A stretch of 64,000 bases of DNA from Okapia johnstoni (Eukaryota > Chordata > Mammalia > Artiodactyla > Giraffidae), in contig CM044309.1 of assembly GCA_024291935.2 (NCBI GenBank), positions 30,466,001 through 30,530,000 on the forward strand. Reading direction: 5' to 3'. Under the pieces are notes generated by a model. The model was not told where the DNA came from and made no database searches. It was given only the letters and a program-made list of their open reading frames with translations. The position numbers were made by a program, and so were the translations under genes. Shown piece after piece: positions 33,541-45,609 of the stretch. Numbering within the stretch: position 1 is the first letter of the stretch; every line of letters begins with the position of its first letter.

Positions 33541-34050
33541 CAACATGCCTTCATATAAAGTAACATTTAGTACATTTAACAGAAAAATAAATGTCAAATC
33601 TACTACCAGAGAAAGAAATTTTCACACAGGCTTTTAAGGAATCGATGGACTAAGTAGAGAAAAATTAGTAAGGGTAAAATATTTTAAAAACACAGTAAAA
33701 TATTTGAATGAATCCATTAACAATTAGATCTAAGAACATATGTGGAATCCAGCATCCAATAGTTTGAGAATACTCATTCTTTGCAAATATATAAATAATG
33801 AAGGAACAAAACTTTTAAACTAGAATTTTATATCTGCTGATAGTATCTTTCAAAAAGGAAGCTAAAGACTTTTCAAACGTACAAAAGTGAAAAAAACTAT
33901 CACCAGCAGACCTATACTTCAGAAATACAGTCTCCCAACAGAAGGAAAATGATCTACAGATGGAAATATGAATGTACACAGAGGAATGAAGACCAATGGA
34001 AATGGTAAAGACACTGTGACGATATACACATACTCCAACTATTTATAAAT

Positions 34051-35092
34051 AATAGTAATTTATAAATCAAAATAATAATAATGTAGCACATTCTGTTTTA
34101 CAATATCATTCTCAGAAAGCTCTAATGCTACCATTTCTCTTGCTCTTGAGGTGCAATAAACACAAATATCATATCTAACTTGAAAATAAAATTTTATAAA
34201 CTAAGAGGTCAGTATTATTAATCTATGTCTTACAGGAATTAGAATTTAATTCTGGATTATTTATCCCATAAGAGGCTTTAGTGTTTTTAGCACATGTAGT
34301 ATGTGTGTATGTGTGTGTTTAACAATGCCTATTTCAAGAATTGATTTATGAACACCAAGCTAAATTTGGTAAATTTTTATTATCTGATTCAAATTTTATC
34401 CCATAGTCAAACTGTGGAAATTTTCAGCTTGACTAACAGGAGTTTTCTTGTGAAAACCTGTTCTGTAACATATTGTTTGGCTGAGCCCATATATCTTCTG
34501 CATGAATCATGAGATAATTGGTACAACATGGCAATGACCTCGCCTATTTTACATTAAACACCAAATATTACGTTAAATGGATTTAGGGTTGCTTTATAAC
34601 TGATTTCTTTTTCCAGTGGTGCCCTAATTGCAGTTTGTACTCAGTCTACTGCTTTAACAACTAATGTGAGTTCAGTAGTTTCAAGGACTTCATATATTAT
34701 TTGCCGCGGGTATAAACAATCTTGGCAAAGAGGCAAAGAAACTCAAAGACAAGTTTTGCTCAGGTGCATTCTGGAAGACATGTGGATCAGGAGAAGGAAT
34801 CTTACGAAATGCACTACTATTCCCCTTTTTCACCCCGAATTAGAGTTTGAAATGACCCTCTGTGTAGTGAATGGGAACAAAAAATAGGGGAAACACTCCA
34901 GTTTTAGAATGGATGTAGCTGGAAAGTCTTAGAAATCTCTGAAGCTTTGTGGCAGTGATTATAAAATTTTCTTTCATGGGAAAAATGAGATTGTCAAATT
35001 TGAATTTAAGATATTCCTATTCAATCTTGAAAACCCTAAAGGGCCGTAAAGGAGAGACAACATGGTTTAGGCCTTCACGTTCTATAATTAGA
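34051..35092. other. Single-copy AT-rich spacer
   Basis: No gene or named repeat. A short GTATGTGTGTATGTGTGTG tract lies near 34300. Confidence 0.45.
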
Positions 35093-35228
35093 GATGGTTA
35101 GATGGCATCATTGAATCAATGGACATGAGTTTGGCAAACTCCACTAGATAGTGAAGGACAGGGAAGCCTGGTGTGCTGCAGTCCATGAGGTCACAAAGAG
35201 TTGGACATGACTTAGCAACTGAACAACA
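35093..35228 (+). mobile_element. BovB LINE 3' fragment
   Basis: AGATGGTTAGATGGCATCA, CAATGGACATGAGTTTGG and GGACATGACTTAGCAACTGA match the last ~135 bp of BovB. Confidence 0.85.
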
Positions 35229-35641
35229 ATAATACCTTTTAAAAGAGATATAAGGAAATTCATAATAGCCACTCAGCCACCATGGCTTTACAGGGTGTTA
35301 TTAGTGGAACTGGCCCAGACTGAATTGGAGAATAGGAAAAGCATGGTTTCTGATTCCTGAAACATGTGTAAGTCAATCCTTTCAAAGAGCCCGATTCATC
35401 GTTTTCCCAATCAACCCCCATCCATCCAAACTTACTGGTTTATTTCAGGACTCCTGTGTACTACCAATATTTCAGTCTTTGGGTTAAATGTGCTAAAATT
35501 ATAAAAAGGGGAAAATGCAGGCCACTGTCCAAGAATATATGATGAAGAAGGATCATCATTTCAATAGAGGGATGTGTGGGGGTGCTGTGGGGACACTTAG
35601 GAAGGGCCCCACCAGTGTCTTGGAGGATCACGAAAGAACTC
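35229..35641. other. Single-copy spacer
   Basis: No gene or named repeat recognised. Confidence 0.45.
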
Positions 35642-35940
35642 CTGGACTTCCCTGGTGGTAAGTGGGTAAGAATTCACCTACCACTGCAGGGGACGCGGGT
35701 TCGAGCCCTGGTCCGGGAAGATTCCACAATGCCGTGAGGCAACTAAAGTCCCTGTGCTGCACCTACTGAAGCCCGTGTGCCCAGAGCCCGCGCTCTGCAG
35801 CAAGAGAAGCCACCACAATGGAAAGCCCGAACGTGGCAACAAAGAGTAGCCGTTGCTTGCCTTAAATAAATGCCCATGGGAAGCAACAAAGACCCAGAGC
35901 AACCAGAAATAAGTGAATAAATACTAAATAAAAACGTAAA
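35642..35940 (+). mobile_element. CHR-1-type SINE
   Basis: GGACTTCCCTGGTGG, GGTTCGAGCCCTGGTC, GAAGCCCGTGTGCCC, GCAAGAGAAGCCACCAC, then an A-rich tail. AAAGAACTC before it and AAAGAGCTC after it are a probable target-site duplication. Confidence 0.88.
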
Positions 35941-36764
35941 AAGAAAGAGCTCTCAGTGAAAGTGGCACCAGGCTGAAGCTGGGAGGAGGAGGAGTTGGCC
36001 AGGTGAGATAGAAGAGAAGGGCACTCTGGGTAGGTGAGTGGCCCGAGGGAAAAACGAGGCATGTTTAGGGAAGGAGAGGAGCTGCTGCTCAGTATTCATT
36101 GGAACACCTGGGCCCCTCGTTCAGAAATGCTTGGCAGCTGCTGTTTATAAAGGCATTTGCTTCTTAACTATCTGGTATTGGCAAACCCACGTTGGCAGGT
36201 GGCTTTGATGCCTGGCACTTGCAAGAAATGTTTAAGAATAAGTTCTTTTTAGACGGACACTTTACTATTGTGCAATAATTTCCAAAAGTTACCTTTAATC
36301 ATAGTGGTTGAAACTTCAGTTCTGAATTTTGTTCTGGTGACTAATCGCCCTCACTGACACAGACCGTGGGGGTAGACTCTTTCTTTGGGAGTCACTTTCG
36401 GAGTTCACTCAACCCCTCCTTCAACAAACTCTGATCAGCATCTCCTTGGTACCAGGCACTATGCCAGAGGCCAGGGCTAAACAGACTGGCTCAGGGAAGG
36501 CTTCAACAGTGAAGCTCACTCAACACTTGCCACTTAAGTCAATTTCATGACAAAAGTTCTGATTACAAAAATCCTTTTCAAGGGATGACTTCTCCATTTT
36601 ATTTCTGCGACACGAAACATTCGTTTGTTTACTCATTCATTCAGCAAATATTTATTAAATACTTACTATAACATGGGACAATTTCATCTTCCATGAGGCC
36701 TATTAGGAGAGACTCATGTATGTTAAAGTACAGTGATAAGTAATAAGTTAGTAATTAATAAAAA
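35941..36764. other. Spacer with a short L2 piece
   Basis: Reversed L2 end at about 36630-36690 (CTCATTCATTCAGCAAATAT). An L2-like CCAGGCACTATGCC also occurs near 36450. No gene. Confidence 0.45.
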
Positions 36765-36885
36765 TTACATGGACATGAACTTGGGCAAACATTGGGAGAT
36801 GGTGAGGGACAGGGAGGCCTGGCATACTGCAGTCCATGGAGTCACAAAGAGTTGGGACACAAATGGGCAACTGAACAATAACAAC
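36765..36885 (+). mobile_element. BovB LINE 3' fragment
   Basis: CATGGACATGAACTTGGGC, GGTGAGGGACAGGGAGGCCT and GAGTTGGGACACAAATGGGC are the BovB 3' end with an extra G in one landmark. Confidence 0.85.
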
Positions 36886-37072
36886 AATTAGTAATAAGTA
36901 TAATAAACATCATCATTAAAGCTCTAGATAGGCCCTGTGAATGCTCAAATGAGGACATCTCATCTCTCTACCCAGAGAGGTCATGGAGGGCTACCTGGAG
37001 GAGGTAATAGTTGCCGTCTTAGACAAAGAATACCAATTGTTTATTCTTCTCAGACTTGGACAATAAGGGAGG

Positions 37073-37295
37073 GGCTTCTCTGGTTGGCTCAGTGGTAAAG
37101 AATCCACCTGCAATGCAGGAGAGACAGGAGATGCGGGTTCAATCCCTGGGTCAGAAAGATGTCCTGGAGGAGGGCATGGCAACCCACTCCAGTATTCTTG
37201 CCTGGAGAATCCCATAGACAGAGGAGCCTGGTGGGCTGCAGTCCATAGGGTCACAAGGAGTTGGACACTACTGAAGCAACTGAGCACGCACAACG
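37073..37295 (+). mobile_element. Bov-tA SINE
   Basis: GGGGCTTCTCTGGTTGGCTC head, GGTTCAATCCCTGGG, then GTTGGACACTACTGAAGC. The 178-codon minus frame at 36991-37527 crosses this SINE and is not a gene. Confidence 0.92.
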
Positions 37296-37629
37296 TACAA
37301 GAAGGGAAGAACTGGAAAGATCTGATGAAAGTATTGGCAATATGAAATGGGAATTTCTTATCGCCAATAGAAGGAAGGGAATGAGTGAGAAGGGAGAGAC
37401 TACATGTACCCAGGTATGGAGATAGGAGAAAGCAAGAAATGTTTGACATGAGGAGTGCCGGGTGGGTGGTAAGATGGGGTGGCAGATATGATTGGAGAAG
37501 TAGGCAGGGCAAGATGATAAAGCCCATTTAATCCTCAATACCACCATGAATAATAAGCACTACTATTATCTAAATGTCACCTCCATATTTCCATTTGAAA
37601 GCCTATGTGGCCTTTTAAACAACCTATAT
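37296..37629. other. Spacer, possibly L2-derived
   Basis: A purine-rich stretch with weak L2 resemblance. No gene. Confidence 0.35.
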
Positions 37630-38371
37630 AAAACCCATCTCCTGTCCTCCCACACCCACCTGCTGCTTCTGCAGATTTCTATGATTCAGTAAACAGCATC
37701 TTCATATATTCAATTGCTCAAGTTTAAGCCATTCTCTATTCCTCTCTTTCCCTCACATCATGTTCTTAACTGTCAGTTAATCCTGCTGATTTTCCACTGA
37801 AACTATGCCCAGCATTCAAAATTTCTCATGATCCTCTGGTCCTTGCCACCATCACCTCCTGTCTAGATAACTACTTTCACCTGTTAAGCTCTCTCTCTGC
37901 CTCTGTCCTGGCTTGTCCCCTTCTGCTCCCAGACCAATCATCACAATGACCTGCTGAAACTCTAAGATCATATCACTATGCTTGAATCCTTGAAATAGCC
38001 CCATCTCACTCAATGTCCAGTAGTACAAAGGATGACAAGTTCCATAAAATCTGCTCCTGTGTCAGCCCTTCAACTTCCTCTTTTATTCCTCTCCCAACTT
38101 CCCACTTTCTCCCATCACCTCAGGCTCCTTGCTTTTCCTGGAACTCAGACACCCTCCCAATCTGGCTCTTTTCCTTCCTTGCCAGTTCCCCAGAAATTTT
38201 CCTGATTCATCCCCTTACCTCCTTCCAGTCTTTGCTAAAATGTCACAAGCTCAGAAAGACAGGCCACCAGGTCCCCTATTTAAAACCGCAACTCTCACCT
38301 ACACAATGGCCTCTGTCCCTGTTTTACTCTTCACCGTAATATATTGCTCATTTAAGTTTAAAAACTGACTG
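37630..38371 (+). repeat. L2 LINE fragment, long
   Basis: Pyrimidine-rich sense L2: CTGCTGATTTTCCACTGAAA, CTGGCTTGTCCCCTTCTG, CTCCTTCCAGTCTTTGCTAA and AAATGTCACAAGCTCAGAAA in order. Frames of 79-108 codons are remnants or chance. Confidence 0.65.
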
Positions 38372-38590
38372 AGAGTTCCCTAGTGGTCCAGTGGTTAGGA
38401 ATCTACCTTTCAATGCAGAGGACACAGGTTTAATCCCTGGTCAGGGAACTAAGATCCCATATGCTGTGGGATAACTAAGTCCGCACACTGCAACTAGACA
38501 GCTTGCTTGCTGTGACTACAGAAGCCTGTGCACAGCAATGAAGAGACCGCACGCTGCAACAAAGACCCGGCACAGTAAAATAAAAACAGC
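38372..38590 (+). mobile_element. CHR-1-type SINE
   Basis: GAGAGTTCCCTAGTGGTCCA head, ATCCCTGGTCAGGGAACTAA, GCAACAAAGACCCGGCACAG, then A-rich tail. Confidence 0.87.
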
Positions 38591-38690
38591 CCCTTAGTAG
38601 TTAGTAAGCTAATTTAGGATAGAGATCTTCCTTTTTTTTTTTTGGTCATTGATATATTCTTAGTACACAAAACATTTTCTGACACATAAT

Positions 38691-38941
38691 GAAGTGAAAG
38701 TCACTCAGTCGTGTCTGACTCTTTGTGACTCCATGGGCTATACAGTCCATGGAATTCTCCAGGCCAGAATGCTGGAGTGGGTAGCCTTTCCTTTCTCCAG
38801 TGGATCTTCCCAACCCAGGGATTGAACCCAGGTCTCCTGCATTGCAGGCGGATTCTTTAACCAGCTGAGCCACAAAGGAAGCCCAAGAACACTGGAGTGG
38901 GTAGCCTATCCCTTCTCCAGCGGATCTTCCCGACCCAGGAA
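38691..38941 (-). mobile_element. Tandem-type Bov-tA SINE with 13-bp target-site duplication
   Basis: Reversed layout like the copy at 13926-14229, with GAAGTGAAAGTCACTCAGTC at the left and a second partial head at the right. A perfect 13-bp duplication TCTGACACATAAT flanks it (38678-38690 and 38942-38954). Confidence 0.94.
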
Positions 38942-38954
38942 TCTGACACATAAT

Positions 38955-41900
38955 ATGCACTCAAAAAGCGAATAAATTATTGCTATTTTACAAATGAGGG
39001 TCACAGAGGGAGTACGAAGCTTGTTCCAGGTGCTACAGAGGCTTGTATGCCATGCTTATCTTGGCTGCTTATTTCACAGGCAATAGACAGAGTTTATGAC
39101 TCGGAAGGCTGTATGTTGGACCACATCTTTCTAGAAATATTAGAGCCTGAATCGGAGTGAGGGCTGACAAAGATCAGCGCGGCCCTTTAGAGTCCTGGAA
39201 ATAATGGACTCCCATTGTCATGACAGGTGGTAGGATGGTGATCCCCTACCCCTTCCAGAGCTGCTTTACATGGATGTCATCTTCAACCAGCCGGAAAGGG
39301 ACTTCTACTTTTTCCATGAAGAGACTTTGCTTCTGCCCTCCTCTGGGTCGGGAGTTCCCTTTGATGTATCAAATATGGTGGGTAGGATGTGAGGGACTTG
39401 GGGTCTCTGTTATGAGATAGGCACCACTGGACTAAAAGAATGCTTAGAAGACTTATTTCTGAAAAAGTCCTCTGATGGTTCCATGGGGTTTGTCTTTTAG
39501 AGGCGCTATAGAAAAAAAAAAAACCTTTATAATAAAAATTACCTATTCTGCTTTGAGTTTCTTGATAAATATGTGTGAAATTTAAAATCTCATTTCAAAG
39601 GGGGAAAAGTGATCCTTGTTCAATGGAATTCTTTGGGGGAAAAAATCCAACTGGAGAGAAAGGGGATTTATCTATTGTCAATGCATCTTTATGTGGGGAG
39701 ACAAGCTTTTATGTAACTGATAGCTTGGTTATATAATAGCCCAAGAATACAGACACAGCATGTGATGTATTATGCAGCACTTGAGACCAAAAGTTTGCTT
39801 CTCTTAGACTAGAATGAAAGTTCAGCCTGAAAGCTTTTGTTGAAAGAGACTTTCTTTGTAATAAATCAGGAGGACCTGTTAAACTTACTTTCAGTAGGCA
39901 CCTCATATACACTTTGGGGAAAAAATTGTTAACTCATGAAGCTTAATGGCCCCCGAAGCATCCTGAGATGCTACAGAAGGTAAACCTTTGAGAAAGTACT
40001 TCACTTCTAAGAGGTAAGTATTGAACCTACAAAAGAAAATTTCTTTAAAGAGGAGATTAGAAAGCTGAACTATTATGAGAGAGCCAGAACAGAAGCTAAG
40101 TCATTCTTTACTAAGGGCAGTTAACAATTTCAGAGATAAGATACTACGAATTGTGGATCCTGGGAAAATCACTTCATCATGGTCCCCTGGCAAAAAATGA
40201 ATCTTAAAGTGAACAGATGCACAGAAAGGGTCAGGAGGAAAAAACACTTAAATTGGGAAGATTTATAAGAACACCTGTGTGTGTATGTGTGTATTTGTGT
40301 GTGCCGTGTAAGCAAAATATTCATCCTGAAAATGGCATGAATTGACTGAAAAAGCAATGGAGAACAATAAATGCATAGGAAGTGACCCTAGAGCCTTCAA
40401 TTGCAGAATGAAAATAAAACATTAAAGAGTTTCTAGTTCTGTGGTCATGATTTCAGTATATAAAATGTAAAACTAAATGCAAAGTGAGATATAATTGCAC
40501 AGAAGGGGACATAATGGTTTCTGCACTCCACAAGAAATGCCGTAATAAGAATATTTAGCTCATTTCCCAGCTTGTAATAAGAGCTCGAACATTATTAACT
40601 ATCATGATTATTATCTTCCTATAGACCAAACTTTGTGTTAGCAGATTTACATGTGCTATTTGATTTAATTGCATAGACTGAATGAAACATTCTTTCAAAA
40701 TGAAGTTGAATGCCAACAAATTAAAATCTCAAGAAATCTAGATATGAATCAAAAAGGTCCAATTCTGTATTTGCCTACAGATAATGCCTCACATCTGACC
40801 ATCTGAAACAACCAAACTGAACTCAGCTTCGAGCAAATATATGGTATGGCTTATGTTGAATCACTTTTCTAATAGTTCAGATGTTTATCTTCCTAATTTA
40901 TTATGGCCAGACACTTCTTTCCAGTTCTTTTCCCATCTTTTCTTCTGGCATTGAAGCTCAAAATCCCATCCGTCATCCAGGGATATACTACTTGTCTTGT
41001 TCTTGTCCAAATTATTTGCAAAGATGCTGTAATTTACTGCGGGCAACCTGGGGGAGAACTATAGCTAAAATTATTGCTTGCTTAAGGTTTCGTTTTGGAA
41101 TCCTGATAAGTCATTTCGAACGTGAGCTGTGCCGAGTACACATCAATTTATTACTTTTTCTAAGTGAACTAATCTAAATTAAAATCTCACAGAATCAATA
41201 CCTCATTTTTATCATAGAGCCTTCTGATTCTACCTCCCAGTCGTTCATCTATCATTTACTGTGGCTTGGAAATTTCTAACGATGAAGAATTATTTTATAG
41301 CATATTATGGAAATGAAACATCTGCAGCCTGCTGTTTCATATATGTGCCCAGATTTACAGTAAATGTTGCCTGGCTCTAAACCCCTCATTTTACTTATTC
41401 TGCAGACTATTTCCCTAATCCCTTATCGTGAAGTTTATCTAACGTACATTCTGTGTTCTCACTGTGCATGATTACAATCTGAAAACTGTCACAAAAAATG
41501 GTCTCATTTGTTTGGCTTCAGTTGCTTATTACAGTAATAACCACCAGTCTAGACAAATGCGTAGATATTTTCAGGTTTTCAAATGCTATTCAGTGCCCTT
41601 CCCCCAGTGTATTCATTCTGAGTATATCCTTCAGGTTTTTAAAGGTCTAGTGTTGACTTGGAGATACTGCAAAGATTTTTAATGCACATGCCATTCTCCT
41701 AATATATTTTCATTTCTGGTGACCTAGAAAAGAACAAAAGCTAAAAAAAAAAAAAAAAAAAAGGTGCAAGGGGAATTTATTCTCATGATAGAGTGTTTTT
41801 AAAAAAAAGCTTTCAAGGGATTTATTTAGTCAGGTCTCATCTTTTCCATTATTCTGTTATGTCCCACTTGCACTGCATAGTCTATGGCCAATCCATAAAA

Positions 41901-42084
41901 GAATAATAGAAAAAAGCTCCATTTTATGCATCCACGTACTAGCACATATGCATAAAATAGGTGATGCATATATTTTATGTCCAGAATTCCAAATGGCCAC
42001 TCATATTTCTTTTCTCTCTTAGCTTTCAAGGTTGGGTTCATAGTTTTTCAAGAGCAAAAGATCTTCAGTGCATTTGTTTCTTGA
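38955..42084. other. Long single-copy region, possible conserved non-coding DNA
   Basis: Over 3 kb with no lineage-specific SINE or LINE. A possible MIR relic lies near 38985-39050, a (TG)n tract near 40276-40301 and an A run at 41742-41762. The stretch 40400-41700 is rich in ATTA, TAAT and CTTTG-type words. No exon was recognised; the 98-codon frame at 40881-41177 lacks family resemblance. Confidence 0.5.
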
Positions 42085-42190
42085 GGGTAGGGACTGTGTC
42101 TCTCTTTTTCACTGCTGGATTCCAGAACCTAGGATGGGTTCTGATATATAGCAGGATCTCAATAAATGTTTGGACTCAATAAATGTTTGA
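42085..42190 (+). repeat. L2 3' end
   Basis: GGGTAGGGACTGTGTCTCTC, GGATTCCAGAACCTAGGA and ATCTCAATAAATGTTTGG are the L2 3' UTR end with its AATAAATGTTTG-type terminus. Confidence 0.65.
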
Positions 42191-42513
42191 CTCAGTAAAT
42201 CAGTCAACACGTGAGACAAGTACCCCTATCAATCTCTTGGCTTAAAATTCTGAGAACTATTTGCAATGAGACATTCTAATTTTCCGATTGTATAAACATA
42301 GTTTTTAAGGACAGAAAACTAAGGTGGAAAACATTTTCCACCTTAGAGAAAATGAAAGAAAACTCCAAGCACTGTGGCTTAGTGTGAATATGCCATATGT
42401 TATTTTCAAATATTCAAATACAGATGAAGAGAGCTACAGAAGTTCGTAAGATTCACTCATTAGCTTCTATGTCTATTTGAGCATACGTCATCTGTGCTTT
42501 TTGTCCTATAGCC
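42191..42513. other. Single-copy spacer
   Basis: Contains a short inverted repeat, GGTGGAAAACATTTTCCACC, near 42331-42350. No gene. Confidence 0.5.
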
Positions 42514-42700
42514 CAGGGGTCCCCAGCCTCCTGGATCTAATGCCTGATCTAAGGTGGAGCTGATGTAATAACAATAGAAATAAAGTACACAATAAATATA
42601 ATGTTCTTAAATCATCCTGAAACCATCCCCCCCCCGCCATGGTCTGTGGAAACATTGTCTTCCATGAAACCAGTCCCTGGTGCCAAAAATGTTGGGGATT
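42514..42700 (+). repeat. MER1-like hAT-Charlie DNA transposon remnant, internally deleted
   Basis: It begins CAGGGGTCCCCAGCC, contains TAATGCCTGATCTAAGGTGG and ATCCTGAAACCATCCCCCC, and ends TGGTGCCAAAAATGTTGGGG. These ends match the MER1 family as remembered; most of the centre is missing. Confidence 0.6.
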
Positions 42701-42739
42701 ATTTGCTATTCTCTAGAAATGAGAGAAGATGTATGTTTC

Positions 42740-43060
42740 TTCAATCTGAAACGATGAAAAGACAGTCACTGACTTCAAAATGCCTACAGTCCAGTTGAAG
42801 ACAAAGTACATAGATTTTTTTAAAAAAGATAAATGAGGATATAAGTCTAAATATGGAGAAGGCCCCCAAAATGAGAAAATAATGATCATTTTGGGGTAAG
42901 GAGAGCAGGGCAGGCTTCTGGAAGGCTGTGGACAGGAGCTGAGTCCTGAAGAACAGATACAACTCACAACATTGGAGAGAAAGGATATGGGGTGAGGAAA
43001 AGGGATGAAGCATGGCAGTTTATTTTGGGAAGAAGGAATGGTGTCAACTAGTGATGCTCG
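42740..43060. repeat. L2 LINE-like fragment
   Basis: CTTCAAAATGCCTACAGTCC, GGCAGGCTTCTGGAAGGC and GGAGCTGAGTCCTGAAGAAC have the L2 word order. Confidence 0.5.
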
Positions 43061-45324
43061 GATATAAGAGTGAGTGCAATGCCAGCTAGTGATTTGGGAC
43101 ACAGCAGCACAGACAAAGCAGGTTTGTTCTGGAAAGTAATCAGTCATATGGTTAGGTCAGGGTTTATGCAAAGTCACAGCCATAATGAGAATTAGATGGG
43201 CTCCGAGTTTTTCCAAAATACATGAAATGATGATCCTGTTTATACATAAGGATATATCTGATTCCCAATTGCAAATCATTTGGCCAAGTGCTCACTGAGA
43301 AAGTATATTCACCAATGGAAACAGGAACTGTGAACCAAGTAGAGACAAGTTTCGCTAGTGCCCTCAGAAACAGATGGTCTTTGGAGAGTTGTTTCCTGAG
43401 CTCCAGGCACTGCTGTTTTTTGTAACCAGCCAACAGCAGAAAATGAGTAAGTACTGGACAGAGGGCAATGCAGAAAGAGAGTGCTCACTGGATGCCTTGT
43501 GCAGTTAACTCATGCATTCCAGGGGCTACTTGAGTGAAAGTAGGGCACATTATCCCAGGGTTTTCTCAGCCAGGAAGTCAGAGGTGTTCAGCTGATACCT
43601 CTGTGGCAAACTTTACAATCGATGAAAACAAAATATCCACACCCAGAGTGGAAGCAGGAATGAAGCAGAGAGCTGGCTTCCATAGAAATACAGCATATGG
43701 GGCTTTGTCTGTCCCTGAACATCAGGACCTCTTGCTCTAATTGTCACTATGGAACCACCATGACATTCCCACTGCAGAATGGAGATTATTGTATTTGGGT
43801 TTCCATGGAGCAACTTTAGTGATTTCAGGAAGCTGATTTGTGGCTTATATATCAAGACCGGGCCAAGACCATGCATCCTACTTTTGGACATCTATTAATG
43901 ACAGTAATTATGAATATACACTACCATTTTCAAACTGGGGGTTGAAAATAGCAAAAACTTGCTAACAACTAAAATATCCATCAGCATGAGCTTTGCTAAG
44001 TAAAATGGTATTACACATATACACTGGAATAGTGAATGTAGCCCACAAAAGGGGAGGAGAGTCCAGGAGGTGTCAATTGAAGTTCTTTGAAAAAACAAAG
44101 AACAAAAAAGAACTCCCTGTTCAAATACACTTCAGAGACACTGAGTTAAAACAAACTAAATGGATTTTGTTACTTGATTTCTGAGAACCTTTAATATGTG
44201 AAGGTACTCAGTGATTCTCCTAGAGGGAGATGAAATAGGCAAGCTTTCCAAGTATCACTAACTTCCCCAGGGGTGGAAGATACCCTTCACAGTATTATGA
44301 ACACTGTGAAGAACTCAAGAATTGCTGAAAGCTTAATTCAAGGCTTCATCTTTTCATGTGCATTGTTTCTTAGTCTTAATGGCAAAGAGTAAACAGAGGT
44401 CAAGGGAAAGCAAACTTTTTATTTGTCAAACTCATGATAACTCTGGTTAAGTCTGCTGTTCAATTCTGGTATAAACATTCAGTCATTTTTAAGGACACCA
44501 TTTAAAAAATTTTTAAATTAATGTGAAAAAATGTATTCTGGACAAGAGTAAGACACAGTATTTAATCAGCATCCCATCCATCACTGTGTAATGAATGCAG
44601 ACTCTATAAATGCACAGGAAGGTGTGCAAAAGTGGAGCTAATGAATGATGGAAACCTTATGTTTAGTGCATTAAACACTTTCTGCTAACCTCAACCTCCC
44701 AACAAACATGGCCAGAATAATGTTAGGTAAACAAAGCCCCTTAATCACCTTTAATATTCAAGAAAAGAGAAACTAATTAGTCAATATGTCTAACAATTGA
44801 AAACTATGGCCACATGTTCCTGTGTGCTAAACTCAGCTATGTTACTGTTTATACCTAGTCTGTTAACTAAGGAGAAAAAAATGGAAATTTGCTCCAGACT
44901 GAGGCTCCTATTAATTTTACATATTGTGTATTCTATCCAATTGAATAATTAAAAAGTGATTCACAAGTTTAGTGCTTCCTTCATCAATAATGTGAATCAC
45001 ATTTATAATCCAAACATAAACAATTGGCATCTGGAACTGAAGAGATTTAACTTTCCCATTGGTGTCTGAAGTTAGACTAAAAGAAGGGCTTCTCCTTATA
45101 ATCAAGCTATATGAACAAGTTATATATGAATTGCACGCAAACACAAAGGTCAGTCATTTATTTGTTTGGTGAAGGACCCTATTATGATGAAATTATTCCT
45201 CTTTAGGTTAAAAGATTTTTGATACTTTGATTTTTTTGTAGCTTATAACCTTGAGAAATTATTTAATGAGCAATTACTTAATGTTTCAGTTGGTGTTTTC
45301 TCATCTCCAAACCATACCTACCAT
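43061..45324. other. Mostly single-copy region
   Basis: A weak old L1-like segment occurs at about 43925-44070 (ACTAAAATATCCATCAGCAT). The 44300-45200 part holds no recognised repeat and contains GTAAACAAAG, a forkhead-like site, and several TAAT words. No coding exon. Confidence 0.45.
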
Positions 45325-45515
45325 TTTATTGAGCATGTACTTTGTGCCAGGCACAGGGCCGACCCCCTAATAGAACTTATCTCATTTAAGCCTTATGAGA
45401 ATCATGTTAACAAACATGTCAAGAGAAATCCTGAGAGGTTAAGTACCTTCCTTTCAGAAGAGTTCAGAGAAATTAGCTATAGTATAGAGGGTGGATTTGG
45501 ACCCAGGCATATTAG
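45325..45515 (-). repeat. MIR SINE
   Basis: ATTGAGCATGTACTTTGTGC, CAGGCACAGGGCCGAC, ATCTCATTTAAGCCTTATGA and GGTGGATTTGGACCCAGGCA make a reversed MIR of near full length. Confidence 0.8.
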
Positions 45516-45609
45516 ATTTCTTCCCTGACAAAGTGCTTTGACATTTTCCCTGTGGGTGAATAAAGATGAAAATGTTTACTCAACCAATCTCCCAAGTTTA
45601 TATGAGGCT

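Larger units (their letters stand above)
30881..34050 (+). mobile_element. Ancient L1M-type block, interrupted several times
   Basis: Diverged sense L1 words recur: AATTTCCCAAAATTAATGAA (about 31212), GGCCAAAGATCTGAGAC, TTCAAAAAGGAAGCTAAAGA (about 33850), ACCAGCAGACCTATACTTC and AGAAGGAAAATGATC (about 33940). It is broken by a ruminant L1 3' end, a CHR-type SINE and an unassigned element. At least two L1 fragments may be joined. No long open frame survives. Confidence 0.6.

Noticed and set aside
36991..37527. 178-codon open frame on the minus strand
   Set aside because: It runs through a Bov-tA SINE and adjoining spacer, with no domain or splice support.
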